Positions 1 to 7,333 of a stretch of 32,849 bases of DNA are shown piece by piece; positions within the stretch are counted from its first letter, which is position 1, and every line of letters begins with the position of its first letter. The stretch is taken from NCBI GenBank assembly GCA_002431395.1, contig DJEU01000002.1:23428-56276 (forward strand). Direction: 5' to 3'. Position numbers and translations under genes: made by a program. The DNA is from Lachnoclostridium sp. UBA5890. GTDB taxonomy: Bacteria; Bacillota; Clostridia; Lachnospirales; Lachnospiraceae. The notes beneath the pieces are model-generated. The model was given only the letters and a program-made list of their open reading frames with translations. It was not told the DNA's origin and made no database searches.

Positions 1-17
1 AGGGGCGTCCTGAATAG

Positions 18-752
18 TTACAATAATCCTCTTTTTATCTCCCGCAGAAAATCATATTTTTTCTGTTTTCCCATCGGAACCGCATACTCTATTCCTCTCA
101 AATATAAATAGCCATTGACAGCATCCACTCGCTCAATGTAATTTTGATTCACGATAATCGAGCGGCTGCAAAACATAAACTGAGGTGAATCCAATTCTTC
201 CAACAACGCACGGCAGCTGCGGTATAATATCTTTTGTCTTCCTTTTGTCGTTTCCAGAATAATATCCCGCTCTTTCCCTTGTGCCATAATAATATCATTA
301 ATAAAAACCGCCTCCAATGTTCCACCTTTTCGAAAATAAATCTGACGATTTTCTGCCACCACAGGGCAAAAGCACAATGCCTCTCCTACCAGCCTTTTCA
401 CATACTCTGTATCAAAAGGCTTTTCGACATAAGCATAACAGTGCAGTTTTGCATACATATTCAGCGCATGGTCTACCAGTGTAGAAAGTAGAATTATCGG
501 CGTAAACTGATATCTTGTTATCCGCCGTACATTCTGTGCAAAAATAGCGCCCGACACATCTCCGCCTCTCTGCCGTGGCTGAAGCACCATATCAATCAGA
601 AAAAGATGTATCGTAGTCACCGATATGATATGATATGCTTTCTCTAAATCATTTGTTATATAAATTATATTTCCGGGATTCTGTTCTTCTACTATATTTT
701 CTAATATTTGTCTCGTATTCTGATTATTTGTAACGATCAATACCTTTTTCAT
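18..752 (-). CDS. LytTR-family response regulator with degenerate receiver
   Basis: Cytoplasmic DNA-binding response regulator of the AgrA/ComE type, 244 aa. Residues 1-115 look like a receiver domain: the likely phospho-acceptor is Asp54 in LIDM, with Ser90/Thr91 in LLST and Lys111 in EKPF. Residues about 135-244 form a LytTR domain, recognisable from the phrase RSIIVNQNYIERV near its end. The acidic Mg-binding pair normally found right after strand 1 is missing; the sequence there is Thr8-Asn9-Asn10. Phosphorylation may therefore be weak or absent. The XRE regulator gene ends 18 bp upstream on the same strand, so the two are probably co-transcribed. No histidine kinase is visible in the window. 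The targets are unknown; LytTR proteins usually bind imperfect direct repeats in front of peptide, bacteriocin or surface genes. The family call is firm, the signalling input is not. Confidence 0.85.
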   Translation of the reverse strand: MKKVLIVTNNQNTRQILENIVEEQNPGNIIYITNDLEKAYHIISVTTIHLFLIDMVLQPRQRGGDVSGAIFAQNVRRITRYQFTPIILLSTLVDHALNMYAKLHCYAYVEKPFDTEYVKRLVGEALCFCPVVAENRQIYFRKGGTLEAVFINDIIMAQGKERDIILETTKGRQKILYRSCRALLEELDSPQFMFCSRSIIVNQNYIERVDAVNGYLYLRGIEYAVPMGKQKKYDFLREIKRGLL

Positions 753-770
753 ACCCTGTTCCTACCCTTT

Positions 771-1091
771 CTAATTTCTCCTCTGCTTTTCAAGAATATC
801 CGCACACCGCCGAAGCATTCCAACAATATCCGTTTCTTCGGTTGCCACCAATTCCGGCACTTCTGTTCCGCCAAAAATAAAATTCATATCACACCGGAAT
901 TCCGTCGCAAGAATATACGCATATACACTCGTCAAACCATTTTGTCCCTTTTCAATCCGGTACAACGCATCATCTGTAATATGAAATGCCTCTGCCACCT
1001 CTTTTCTTTCTAAGCCCATAAGTTCCCGATATGCTTTCAGATTTTCACCAATCCTTTCATCGATACTCAAATTTTCCTTATCCGACTTCAT
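771..1091 (-). CDS. XRE-family helix-turn-helix regulator
   Basis: Small soluble transcription regulator, 106 aa. Residues about 13-70 make a typical XRE/Cro helix-turn-helix: IGENLKAYRELMGLERKEVA, then the recognition segment TDDALYRIEKG. The tail (residues 75-106) is acidic and helical, possibly for dimerisation. A GGAAGGAG ribosome site lies about 11 bases before the ATG. The gene sits directly upstream of the LytTR regulator, so it could control that gene or act together with it. The target is unknown. It is too short to carry a known extra effector domain. Confidence 0.85.
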   Translation of the reverse strand: MKSDKENLSIDERIGENLKAYRELMGLERKEVAEAFHITDDALYRIEKGQNGLTSVYAYILATEFRCDMNFIFGGTEVPELVATEETDIVGMLRRCADILEKQRRN

Positions 1092-1173
1092 AACTAACTA
1101 TTCTCCTTCCATCACTATGATATTTCTTTTCCATCATACCAATAAAAAGGAGGTTACGTAGTGGACTGGTTAT

Positions 1174-1213
1174 CCGAATACTCGGATTATTTCTCCGAGC
1201 ATTCGGGCTTTTT
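1174..1213 (+). terminator. Long hairpin 3' of the MATE gene; T-run on the plus side
   Basis: A 13-bp inverted repeat (1174-1186 with 1194-1206, loop 1187-1193) is followed on the plus strand by GCTTTTTCC. Read on the plus strand it looks like an intrinsic terminator. On the minus strand it lies 18 bases after the MATE stop codon but has no T-run after it. The single imperfect pair (1180/1200) is A-C in plus RNA but U-G in minus RNA, so the hairpin folds fully only in the MATE transcript. It may close the MATE mRNA, act in both directions, or serve a short plus-strand transcript. Confidence 0.5.
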
Positions 1214-1224
1214 CCTTATTGCCA

Positions 1225-2553
1225 TCAATAATGGTACACTTTCTGTTTTTTCACGAGACAGATTACCGTCACACACAATGTCAAAATTTCTGCCACAAAC
1301 ACCGCTCCCCAAATCCCATCAATCCCAAAAATCATCGGAAGGAGCAAAACAGAGGCAATCTGAAATACCAATGTTCGCAAAAAGGAGATCAAGGCAGATA
1401 ACAGACCATTATTTAATGCGGTAAAAAAGGAGGAACCATAAATATTAAAGCCATTTATCAAAAAAGCAAGACAGAAAATACGGAAGCCGTGTCTTGTCAA
1501 ATCAAACAAATCCGGGTCATATCCGACAAAAATACGTGCCAGCGGAGATGCGATCAGCTGCGCCAGTGCAAACAAAGCAACGCCCCATACGCCGATCATT
1601 TTCAAACTTTTTGTCAACAGATTTTTCAACTCATCCGAATTTCTCGCTCCGTAATGATAGCTGACGATTGGCGCACTTCCAATCGAATAGCCGAGGAAAA
1701 TAGCAACAAATATAAAATTGACATACATCAACGTTCCATATGCCGCCACTCCGTCTTCTCCGGCAAAATGCATCAATTGGAAATTAAACAGTGTATTGAC
1801 AACGGAACTTGACAGGTTTGTCATCAATTCCGAAGATCCATTGGTACAAGTCTTACCAAGGATATTCCAGTATAATTTTGTCTTTCTCAGCCGGAATGGG
1901 CTCGAATTTTTTCTTCCAAAATACACCAGTGGAAGCAAACCGCCTACACATTCTCCACATACCGTAGCAAACGCAGCTCCAGCCAGGCCCCATCCAAATA
2001 CGGCAATAAACAGAAAATCTAGGATCATATTGGTCACCCCGGCAAGCACAATGACGGTGAGTCCTAATTTCGGTCTTTCCGCAGTCACAAAAAAGCATTG
2101 GAACACATTTTGCAGCATAAATGCCGGCATGGACAAGAAAATAATCCTGCCATACAGAATGCAATTATCCAACAGTTCACCTGTCGCCCCGAGCGCAATG
2201 CTTACAGATTTTGTCAATGCTATCCCGAGAATGGCAAAAATGATTCCCCCCACAAGGGTGACATAAACCAGCAGCGAAAAATATTCATTGGCTTTTTTCT
2301 TTTTGCCCTCACCAAGCGTCTTTGCCACAATCGCGCTTCCCCCGGTTCCCATCATAAACCCAAGAGCCGACAACGCCATAATAAAAGGCATGATCAGATT
2401 CAAGCCGGCAAATGCCGTTTTTCCCACATAATTTGATACAAACAATCCGTCTACCACACCATAGATCGATGTAAATATCATCATGATAATAGATGGCAGT
2501 ACAAAACGAATCAGTTTTTGATACGTAAAATGTTCCGATAATTGAATTTTCAT
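1225..2553 (-). CDS. MATE-family multidrug/cation antiporter
   Basis: Integral membrane exporter of the MATE (MOP) superfamily, 442 aa, the normal family length, with about twelve hydrophobic segments. The N-terminal repeat has the usual opening: a helix pair around VLPSIIMMIFTSIYGVVDG, then FVSNYVGKTAFAGLNL. The second half (from about residue 230) repeats the pattern with SSELMTNLSSSVVNTLFNFQL. MATE proteins export cationic drugs or metabolites using a Na+ or H+ gradient; the substrate cannot be read from the sequence. The ATG overlaps the stop of the upstream MarR gene by four bases (ATGA), showing translational coupling. Together they form a regulator/exporter operon served by the promoter at 3084-3112. 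Confidence 0.92.
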   Translation of the reverse strand: MKIQLSEHFTYQKLIRFVLPSIIMMIFTSIYGVVDGLFVSNYVGKTAFAGLNLIMPFIMALSALGFMMGTGGSAIVAKTLGEGKKKKANEYFSLLVYVTLVGGIIFAILGIALTKSVSIALGATGELLDNCILYGRIIFLSMPAFMLQNVFQCFFVTAERPKLGLTVIVLAGVTNMILDFLFIAVFGWGLAGAAFATVCGECVGGLLPLVYFGRKNSSPFRLRKTKLYWNILGKTCTNGSSELMTNLSSSVVNTLFNFQLMHFAGEDGVAAYGTLMYVNFIFVAIFLGYSIGSAPIVSYHYGARNSDELKNLLTKSLKMIGVWGVALFALAQLIASPLARIFVGYDPDLFDLTRHGFRIFCLAFLINGFNIYGSSFFTALNNGLLSALISFLRTLVFQIASVLLLPMIFGIDGIWGAVFVAEILTLCVTVICLVKKQKVYHY

Positions 2554-3029
2554 TTTTTCTCTATTCCTTCCTTATCTTGTTTTCTAATGTTATCCTGCAT
2601 ATTTTTCCGTATTTCATCCCGATATTTTGCCAATGCCTGCAGCATCCTCTGACATTCATCCTCCTCCAATACGGCAAACGAATTATTTTCCGCCTGAATA
2701 ACCGGATATATTTTCTGCCGGATCCATTCTTTCCCCTCTTCGGTCGGTTGAATATGACGCTCCCGTCCGCGCCCCGGCAAAAGCCGGATCAAGCCTTTCT
2801 GTTCCAGTTTCCGAATGGAAGAATTTACCGTCTGTTTTGGCAGCCAAGAGACGCTGCATATGTCATGCTGCGTACATCCCTCTCCCAGTTCACACAACGA
2901 ATATAAAATGTCAAATTCACTGTGCGACATCTTCTCCTGCCGCATAAAAGCATCATAAATGTCATTTAATTCCTTATTGATTCGGTTATAACTTAAAAGT
3001 TCTCTTCGGAGTTTAGGTTGTTTCTGCAT
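2550..3029 (-). CDS. MarR-family transcriptional regulator
   Basis: Winged-helix repressor of the MarR family, 159 aa, a normal length. An N-terminal dimerisation helix precedes the winged helix at residues about 37-105: SHSEFDILYSL, then TVNSSIRKLEQKGLI as recognition helix, then the wing with PGRGRERHIQPTEEG. MarR proteins commonly repress a neighbouring exporter and their own gene until a small ligand binds, which fits the overlapping MATE gene. Its most likely site is the perfect palindrome at 3106-3123 covering two back-to-back -35 boxes. The ribosome site is modest (AAGGAAAG upstream, AAAAGGA next to the ATG), so the exact start is slightly uncertain. Confidence 0.9.
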   Translation of the reverse strand: MQKQPKLRRELLSYNRINKELNDIYDAFMRQEKMSHSEFDILYSLCELGEGCTQHDICSVSWLPKQTVNSSIRKLEQKGLIRLLPGRGRERHIQPTEEGKEWIRQKIYPVIQAENNSFAVLEEDECQRMLQALAKYRDEIRKNMQDNIRKQDKEGIEKK

Positions 3030-3083
3030 TCCTTTTCTCTCTTTCTTTCCTTATTTAAGTCCGATTTCGTACTCATGTGGACT

Positions 3084-3112
3084 AGTATAACATGGGGGAT
3101 TTTTATTGTCAA
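3084..3112 (-). promoter_or_regulatory. Consensus sigma-A promoter for marR-MATE
   Basis: On the minus strand there is a perfect -35 TTGACA (3107-3112) and a -10 TATACT (3084-3089) separated by exactly 17 bases. It lies about 55 bp upstream of the MarR start and faces that gene. A CATGT-N11-ACATG inverted pair (3074-3094) flanks the -10 box and could be a second protein site. Confidence 0.85.
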
Positions 3113-3123
3113 GGGGTTGACAA
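3106..3123. promoter_or_regulatory. Palindromic candidate MarR operator between divergent promoters
   Basis: The sequence TTGTCAA-GGGG-TTGACAA is a perfect 7-bp inverted repeat with a 4-base spacer. It contains the -35 boxes of both the leftward marR promoter and the rightward glycosyltransferase promoter. Its size and symmetry suit a MarR dimer. Two facing TTGACA boxes would produce part of this symmetry by themselves, so the operator role is inferred. Confidence 0.55.
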
Positions 3124-3145
3124 TCCCTGCACGTATTAGTATCAT
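3117..3145 (+). promoter_or_regulatory. Sigma-A promoter for the CgeB-like glycosyltransferase
   Basis: The plus strand carries -35 TTGACA (3117-3122), a 17-base spacer and -10 TATCAT (3140-3145). The predicted start lies about 40 bases before the ATG at 3193, leaving room for the AGAGGA ribosome site. It is arranged back to back with the marR promoter. Confidence 0.7.
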
Positions 3146-3192
3146 GGAAAAGAAAGTTGAAACATTAACACGCAAACTATAAGAGGATACTT

Positions 3193-4368
3193 ATGAAATT
3201 ATTGTATTGTGATTGGAACTCATTTTGTCGTGCAGATGTGTTGCAGGCATTTGAAAATTTGGGACATACCTATAAATTGTTTTCCATAAAAGATATTGTT
3301 AAAAAAATAGGATTAGATCAGGGAAAAATAGCTGATCTTTGTAGTGCAATCCGCTCTGCTAAGGTTGATTTTGTATTTTCAATGAACTATTTTCCTATGG
3401 TCTCCGAAGCATGCAATCGAGAGAATGTACCCTATCTTTCCTGGATTTATGACAACCCATATCAAAAAGGATATTCTGTAAATATCATCAATCCATGCAA
3501 TTATATATTTACTTTTGACAGCGCAATGTATGAAGAATTATCTTCGCAAGGTGTATCCACTATATATTATGCCCCTTTGGCCGCCAATCCTGATCATTTA
3601 TGTTTCGGTACTTTGACGCAGCCAAACTATAAACATGATATTTCCTTTGTCGGTGCACTTTATAACGAGGACCATAATTTTTATGATGAGTTTGTAGAAA
3701 ATGCCACTCAACACCATAATTCTTATTGGATTGGTTATATCGATGCACTCATTCAAGCTCAATTAGCCGTTTATGGAACAGACATTATCACAACGGCCAT
3801 CCCAGCCGAGTTGCCTGCACTAAACTATGCAAGTATCAATCCCTGGGATGAAATTAATGCCTTTTTTACAACGCCGCAAACCATCTTTGCGGACAACGTT
3901 CTGTGCCGAAAAATCACTTCTATTGAACGTTTGCAATTATTGGAAAATCTATCCTATTATCATAATGTATCTTTGTATACCAGAGATGCATCTGCCGTAG
4001 TCGGAAATTGTAAAAACTATGGATATGCGGATTATCGATTGCAAATGCCAGAAATTTTCCGCACCTCAAAAATTAATTTGAACATTACACTTCGTAGTAT
4101 AAAAAAGGGAATCCCACTTCGCGCCATGGAAATCATGGGTGCTGGGGGATTCCTATTGACCAATTATCAACCGGATTTCTTGCTCCATTTTGAACCTGGT
4201 ATTGATTTCGTATACTATGAAAGCATGGGAGACGCCTGCCAAAAGGCCGCTTATTATCTGCGGCACGAAGAAGAACGTGAAAAAATTGCCCAAAACGGAC
4301 TCAATAAGATATGTATGTATCATACCTATGAGAAACGGCTGGCAGAAATGCTGACACCATTAAAATAA
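3193..4368 (+). CDS. CgeB-like (DUF3880-type) glycosyltransferase
   Basis: Predicted soluble GT-B-fold glycosyltransferase, 391 aa. The N-terminal half resembles the DUF3880 acceptor-side domain: a Rossmann-like start MKLLYCDWNS, then a phrase around VDFVFSMNYFP and the segment LSWIYDNPY. The C-terminal half matches the CgeB/Glyco_trans_1_2 donor domain, with IPLRAMEIMGAGGFLLTNY followed by PGIDFVYYES and a closing helix. No signal peptide or membrane segment is seen. The sugar donor and acceptor cannot be read. It is the only convincing plus-strand gene and shares a promoter region with marR-MATE. It converges exactly (no spacer) on the flagellin-decoration operon, so a role in building the flagellin or another surface glycan is plausible but unproven. 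Confidence 0.82.
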   Translation: MKLLYCDWNSFCRADVLQAFENLGHTYKLFSIKDIVKKIGLDQGKIADLCSAIRSAKVDFVFSMNYFPMVSEACNRENVPYLSWIYDNPYQKGYSVNIINPCNYIFTFDSAMYEELSSQGVSTIYYAPLAANPDHLCFGTLTQPNYKHDISFVGALYNEDHNFYDEFVENATQHHNSYWIGYIDALIQAQLAVYGTDIITTAIPAELPALNYASINPWDEINAFFTTPQTIFADNVLCRKITSIERLQLLENLSYYHNVSLYTRDASAVVGNCKNYGYADYRLQMPEIFRTSKINLNITLRSIKKGIPLRAMEIMGAGGFLLTNYQPDFLLHFEPGIDFVYYESMGDACQKAAYYLRHEEEREKIAQNGLNKICMYHTYEKRLAEMLTPLK

Positions 4369-6180
4369 CTAAAGTATTTCTTTTATTGCCGCAATTAATT
4401 TGTCATTCTCTTCTTTTGTCTTCACAGCCAAGCGTACATACTGCCTTCCATCTTGGTGCAATTTTGCCACTAAGTTTTTAATCAAAATATTGTAGTTTAC
4501 AATAAGTCGACGATTCAATTCTTTGGCAGTCATCCCGGTTGTAATTTCTACCATAAGATAATTTGCCTGCGATGGTATTACACGCAACCCTTTAATATTT
4601 GATAATTCTTTTGCATATCTCATGCGTTCCACCCTGAATTTTTCTAACGCCTTCGCATAATCTTTCTTATATTTTTCAGCGATCTGCATATAAAATTCTG
4701 CAAAGGAATTTATATTCCAAATAGCAACGTCTTTTTTCATTTGCGCAATCACCTCTGTATTACCAGATGCTAATACACCTAATCTTAATCCCGGTACTCC
4801 ATAAGATTTTGAAATACTTTTCATAACAAAAAGATGTGGATTCTGGTCTAAAACTTCTTGTTCTATAACAGTTGCGTTTTCTTCTTCCGCAAAATCAACA
4901 AAAGATTCATCAATCAACAATTTTATCCTATGCTCTTTGGTCCATTCGATTAACCTCAATAAATCCTCTTTGCAAATATAATTTCCAGATGGATTGTCCG
5001 GATTGATCAAAATAAGATTTTGTATCTCTTTACCACCAAAATAGGCTATCAAATCATCCGTTGTATAAGAGTAATCATCATTCTTTGGCCAAAATACTTC
5101 TAAATTATTTTCCTCATAACGATGACCATATTCTTCAAATGTTGGTCTTATAATTCCAATTTTCCCGCTTAAATATTCCATGAAAGACTTAATCAATTCT
5201 GCAGCCCCATTTCCAACAAGAATATTTTCCTGCTTTATACCAAAATTCTTCGCTGCTAACAGAGAATTCACCTTCATCCCAGATGGATATTGCGTAATTA
5301 ATTTTTCAAAGCTGGCTTTTATCTCATCCATTAATTTTTGAGGCGGAAAATATGGATTAACAAGATAACAAAAATCAATCAATTGTGGATATCGCCAATA
5401 TCCCCCATATCTTCCCGACAAATTTTCTACACGCTCATCCTCATCTGTTATGAACATCGAAGATGCAATATCTAAATCCTGAATATCATCAATCTCATAC
5501 CATAATTCTCCGTGAAGCCTTTTTGCTCTGATCGGTGGATTGTCCAACATTGTAATAACTCGTAAAACCTGTTCGTAATACTCGTTTTCGCCCAAAGCTT
5601 TTTGATAAGCTTCCAAAAAAGGCACATAATATTTTTCGGAAAAAGCCTGGCTGAATTTATAAATATTTACCGTTTTATAGTAATCTTTACTATCCGCAAA
5701 GTTAAATTTATTTCCAGGAACAAATGCTTCTATTTTCCCGTTATCACTTAGTTTTACACAAGTACCATCCATCCAGGATTCATATTTATCAACAATCGCT
5801 AAGGTTTCACGCGGATCCTTGACCAGTACATCCAAAACTCTGTCTTCAAAAATCAGATCGGATTCAAACAGCAAGCTATCCTCTTTACACAACCAGTCTT
5901 TTGCCAATGCTAATGAATAAATATTATTTGTCTTATCATAAATCGGATTATTTACATAAACAATCGGTGTCTGAATTCCTAATGTATCGATATAATCAAT
6001 CAATTTTTGTCCTTCATAACCAACAACAATAACTATCCTTGATAAATGCTGTTTCTCAATTTGATGAAGCATACGATCAATCAAGGAAACACCATTTACT
6101 TTCACCATACATTTCGTATTATTTTCTGTCAAGGCTTTTAATCGTTTTCCCATCCCTGCTGCTAATATAATTGCCTGCAT
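4369..6180 (-). CDS. Fused nucleotidyltransferase / PLP aminotransferase
   Basis: Bifunctional soluble enzyme, 603 aa. Residues 1-240 are a LicC-like sugar/phospho-alcohol nucleotidyltransferase: the opening AAGMGKRL with conserved Lys, metal-binding Asp108 in ESDLIFED, and Glu229/Asp231 in YEIDD. Residues about 250-603 are a fold-type I aminotransferase of the HisC/CobD kind with a complete active site: GNGAAELI for PLP phosphate, Asn396 in NPDNPSG, Asp424 in LLIDESF, Schiff-base Lys458 in SISKSYG, Arg466 and Arg583. From memory, the same two-domain architecture occurs in the flagellin phospho-decoration loci of C. difficile (type A) and P. aeruginosa b-type strains. Inferred role: make and nucleotide-activate a phospho-amino compound for LicD to transfer. 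The ATG at 6180 is chosen because AAAGGAGG lies 8 bases upstream; a GTG at 6207 in frame has no such site. Confidence 0.85.
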   Translation of the reverse strand: MQAIILAAGMGKRLKALTENNTKCMVKVNGVSLIDRMLHQIEKQHLSRIVIVVGYEGQKLIDYIDTLGIQTPIVYVNNPIYDKTNNIYSLALAKDWLCKEDSLLFESDLIFEDRVLDVLVKDPRETLAIVDKYESWMDGTCVKLSDNGKIEAFVPGNKFNFADSKDYYKTVNIYKFSQAFSEKYYVPFLEAYQKALGENEYYEQVLRVITMLDNPPIRAKRLHGELWYEIDDIQDLDIASSMFITDEDERVENLSGRYGGYWRYPQLIDFCYLVNPYFPPQKLMDEIKASFEKLITQYPSGMKVNSLLAAKNFGIKQENILVGNGAAELIKSFMEYLSGKIGIIRPTFEEYGHRYEENNLEVFWPKNDDYSYTTDDLIAYFGGKEIQNLILINPDNPSGNYICKEDLLRLIEWTKEHRIKLLIDESFVDFAEEENATVIEQEVLDQNPHLFVMKSISKSYGVPGLRLGVLASGNTEVIAQMKKDVAIWNINSFAEFYMQIAEKYKKDYAKALEKFRVERMRYAKELSNIKGLRVIPSQANYLMVEITTGMTAKELNRRLIVNYNILIKNLVAKLHQDGRQYVRLAVKTKEENDKLIAAIKEIL

Positions 6181-6218
6181 AAGCTGTACCTCCTTTGAAT
6201 TTATCACTGTTGCAATTT

Positions 6219-7298
6219 TTACTGATATATTCTCAGTAAATCTTCTATCGTATTAATTCCATACTTTGATATGTCCACACGCTCGTGGGCATGTGGTACC
6301 GTATCCTGATACCACTGTAATAATTTTGTCATTCCTTCCACATCTACTTTCACTAAATCAGCAACTTGTTTGATAACTGCCAGACCATAAGGAAAATCCG
6401 CTCTAAAATATCTGGATTCAAAATCCGGAATGTATCCATTTTTATATTTTAACATCGGTGTTTTAATGCCTTGTAAACTTCTAATACTTCGCATTTTCAA
6501 AGTCATCTCTTCTGTTGTTTTACACTCATAGTGTGTTCTTAATGACACTACACTCTTCATATCTAGTCCAGTCAGTGCATTGCAAATATTCTGTAACTCT
6601 GTATCGCATAAAAACAGAGTTTCCGATGATTTTTGATCCCATTCCTCATAAAAAAGTGGAATTTTAGGATATACTTTTCCCTCATAGTAATCGCAAAATA
6701 GCGAATACATACGAGAGGTATGTAAAAGAGAATTCGAGGGAGTAAGTGTTACACATAAGTAGTTGTCTAAATATTCACAAGGTATTTCAAAAATCTCTGA
6801 CATTAATTCTGCTAATTCCTTCGCCCTTTTCCTTGGAAAGGATGCCAAAAATAATTTCTCTCGTTTTCCTCTTACTCTCACCTTTTTCCCATATTCTACA
6901 AGTCTGGCCACTGCCGGAACTCGCTGTAGTCCAAATATCGTAATGTTTTTCTTGCTATAGTTTGCAAAGTAAAATTCAACTCCCCCGGTTCCCGGTATAA
7001 CTCCAATATTTATCCCACTCTTCACATACGGATACAATCTAACTGCTATATCTTCTAACATAAAAGCCGGTAATGTTATTATAATCAATTCCGCTTCTTT
7101 TACTGCAGATTCCAAATCATCTGTCGCCTTAGCAATACGCGCTGTATATAGAATTTCCTCTGTCTCTCCAATCATTTCAAGATTTTTTGAAAATTCACCT
7201 GCTCTTGAAGAAAATACAGTAACTTTATGACCTTTCCGGGAAAATTCAATTGCAAACTGCGTTCCTATATTTCCCCCTCCTATAATTGTAACATTCAT
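6219..7298 (-). CDS. Octopine/nopaline dehydrogenase-like NAD(P) enzyme
   Basis: Soluble NAD(P)-dependent dehydrogenase, 359 aa. The N-terminal Rossmann domain begins with GGGNIG (residues 7-12). The C-terminal helical domain, from about residue 180, resembles the octopine/nopaline dehydrogenase family, including Asn189 and His193 in PSNSLLHTS as likely catalytic residues. Family members reductively condense an amino acid's amino group with a keto acid to give an opine. Ketopantoate-reductase-like enzymes are distant relatives, so the exact substrate is open. It lies between the LicD-type transferase and the NTase/aminotransferase, with AGGAGG 7 bases before the ATG and 38 bp before the next start. 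That suggests it modifies the same amino compound that the fusion enzyme makes or activates. Confidence 0.8.
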   Translation of the reverse strand: MNVTIIGGGNIGTQFAIEFSRKGHKVTVFSSRAGEFSKNLEMIGETEEILYTARIAKATDDLESAVKEAELIIITLPAFMLEDIAVRLYPYVKSGINIGVIPGTGGVEFYFANYSKKNITIFGLQRVPAVARLVEYGKKVRVRGKREKLFLASFPRKRAKELAELMSEIFEIPCEYLDNYLCVTLTPSNSLLHTSRMYSLFCDYYEGKVYPKIPLFYEEWDQKSSETLFLCDTELQNICNALTGLDMKSVVSLRTHYECKTTEEMTLKMRSIRSLQGIKTPMLKYKNGYIPDFESRYFRADFPYGLAVIKQVADLVKVDVEGMTKLLQWYQDTVPHAHERVDISKYGINTIEDLLRIYQ

Positions 7299-7333
7299 AC
7301 AAAGTCCTCCTAATAAAAATCACAAATCTAACT

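Noticed and set aside
1161..1424. Plus-strand frame starting at GTG 1161
   Set aside because: Despite a good ribosome site, most of it is antisense to the MATE gene and its protein is not recognisable; only the leader/hairpin part is reported as a finding.
3157..3183. Second possible promoter (TTGAAA...TATAAG) close to the glycosyltransferase start
   Set aside because: The spacer is 15 bases and transcription would begin at the ATG, removing the ribosome site; the promoter at 3117-3145 is better.
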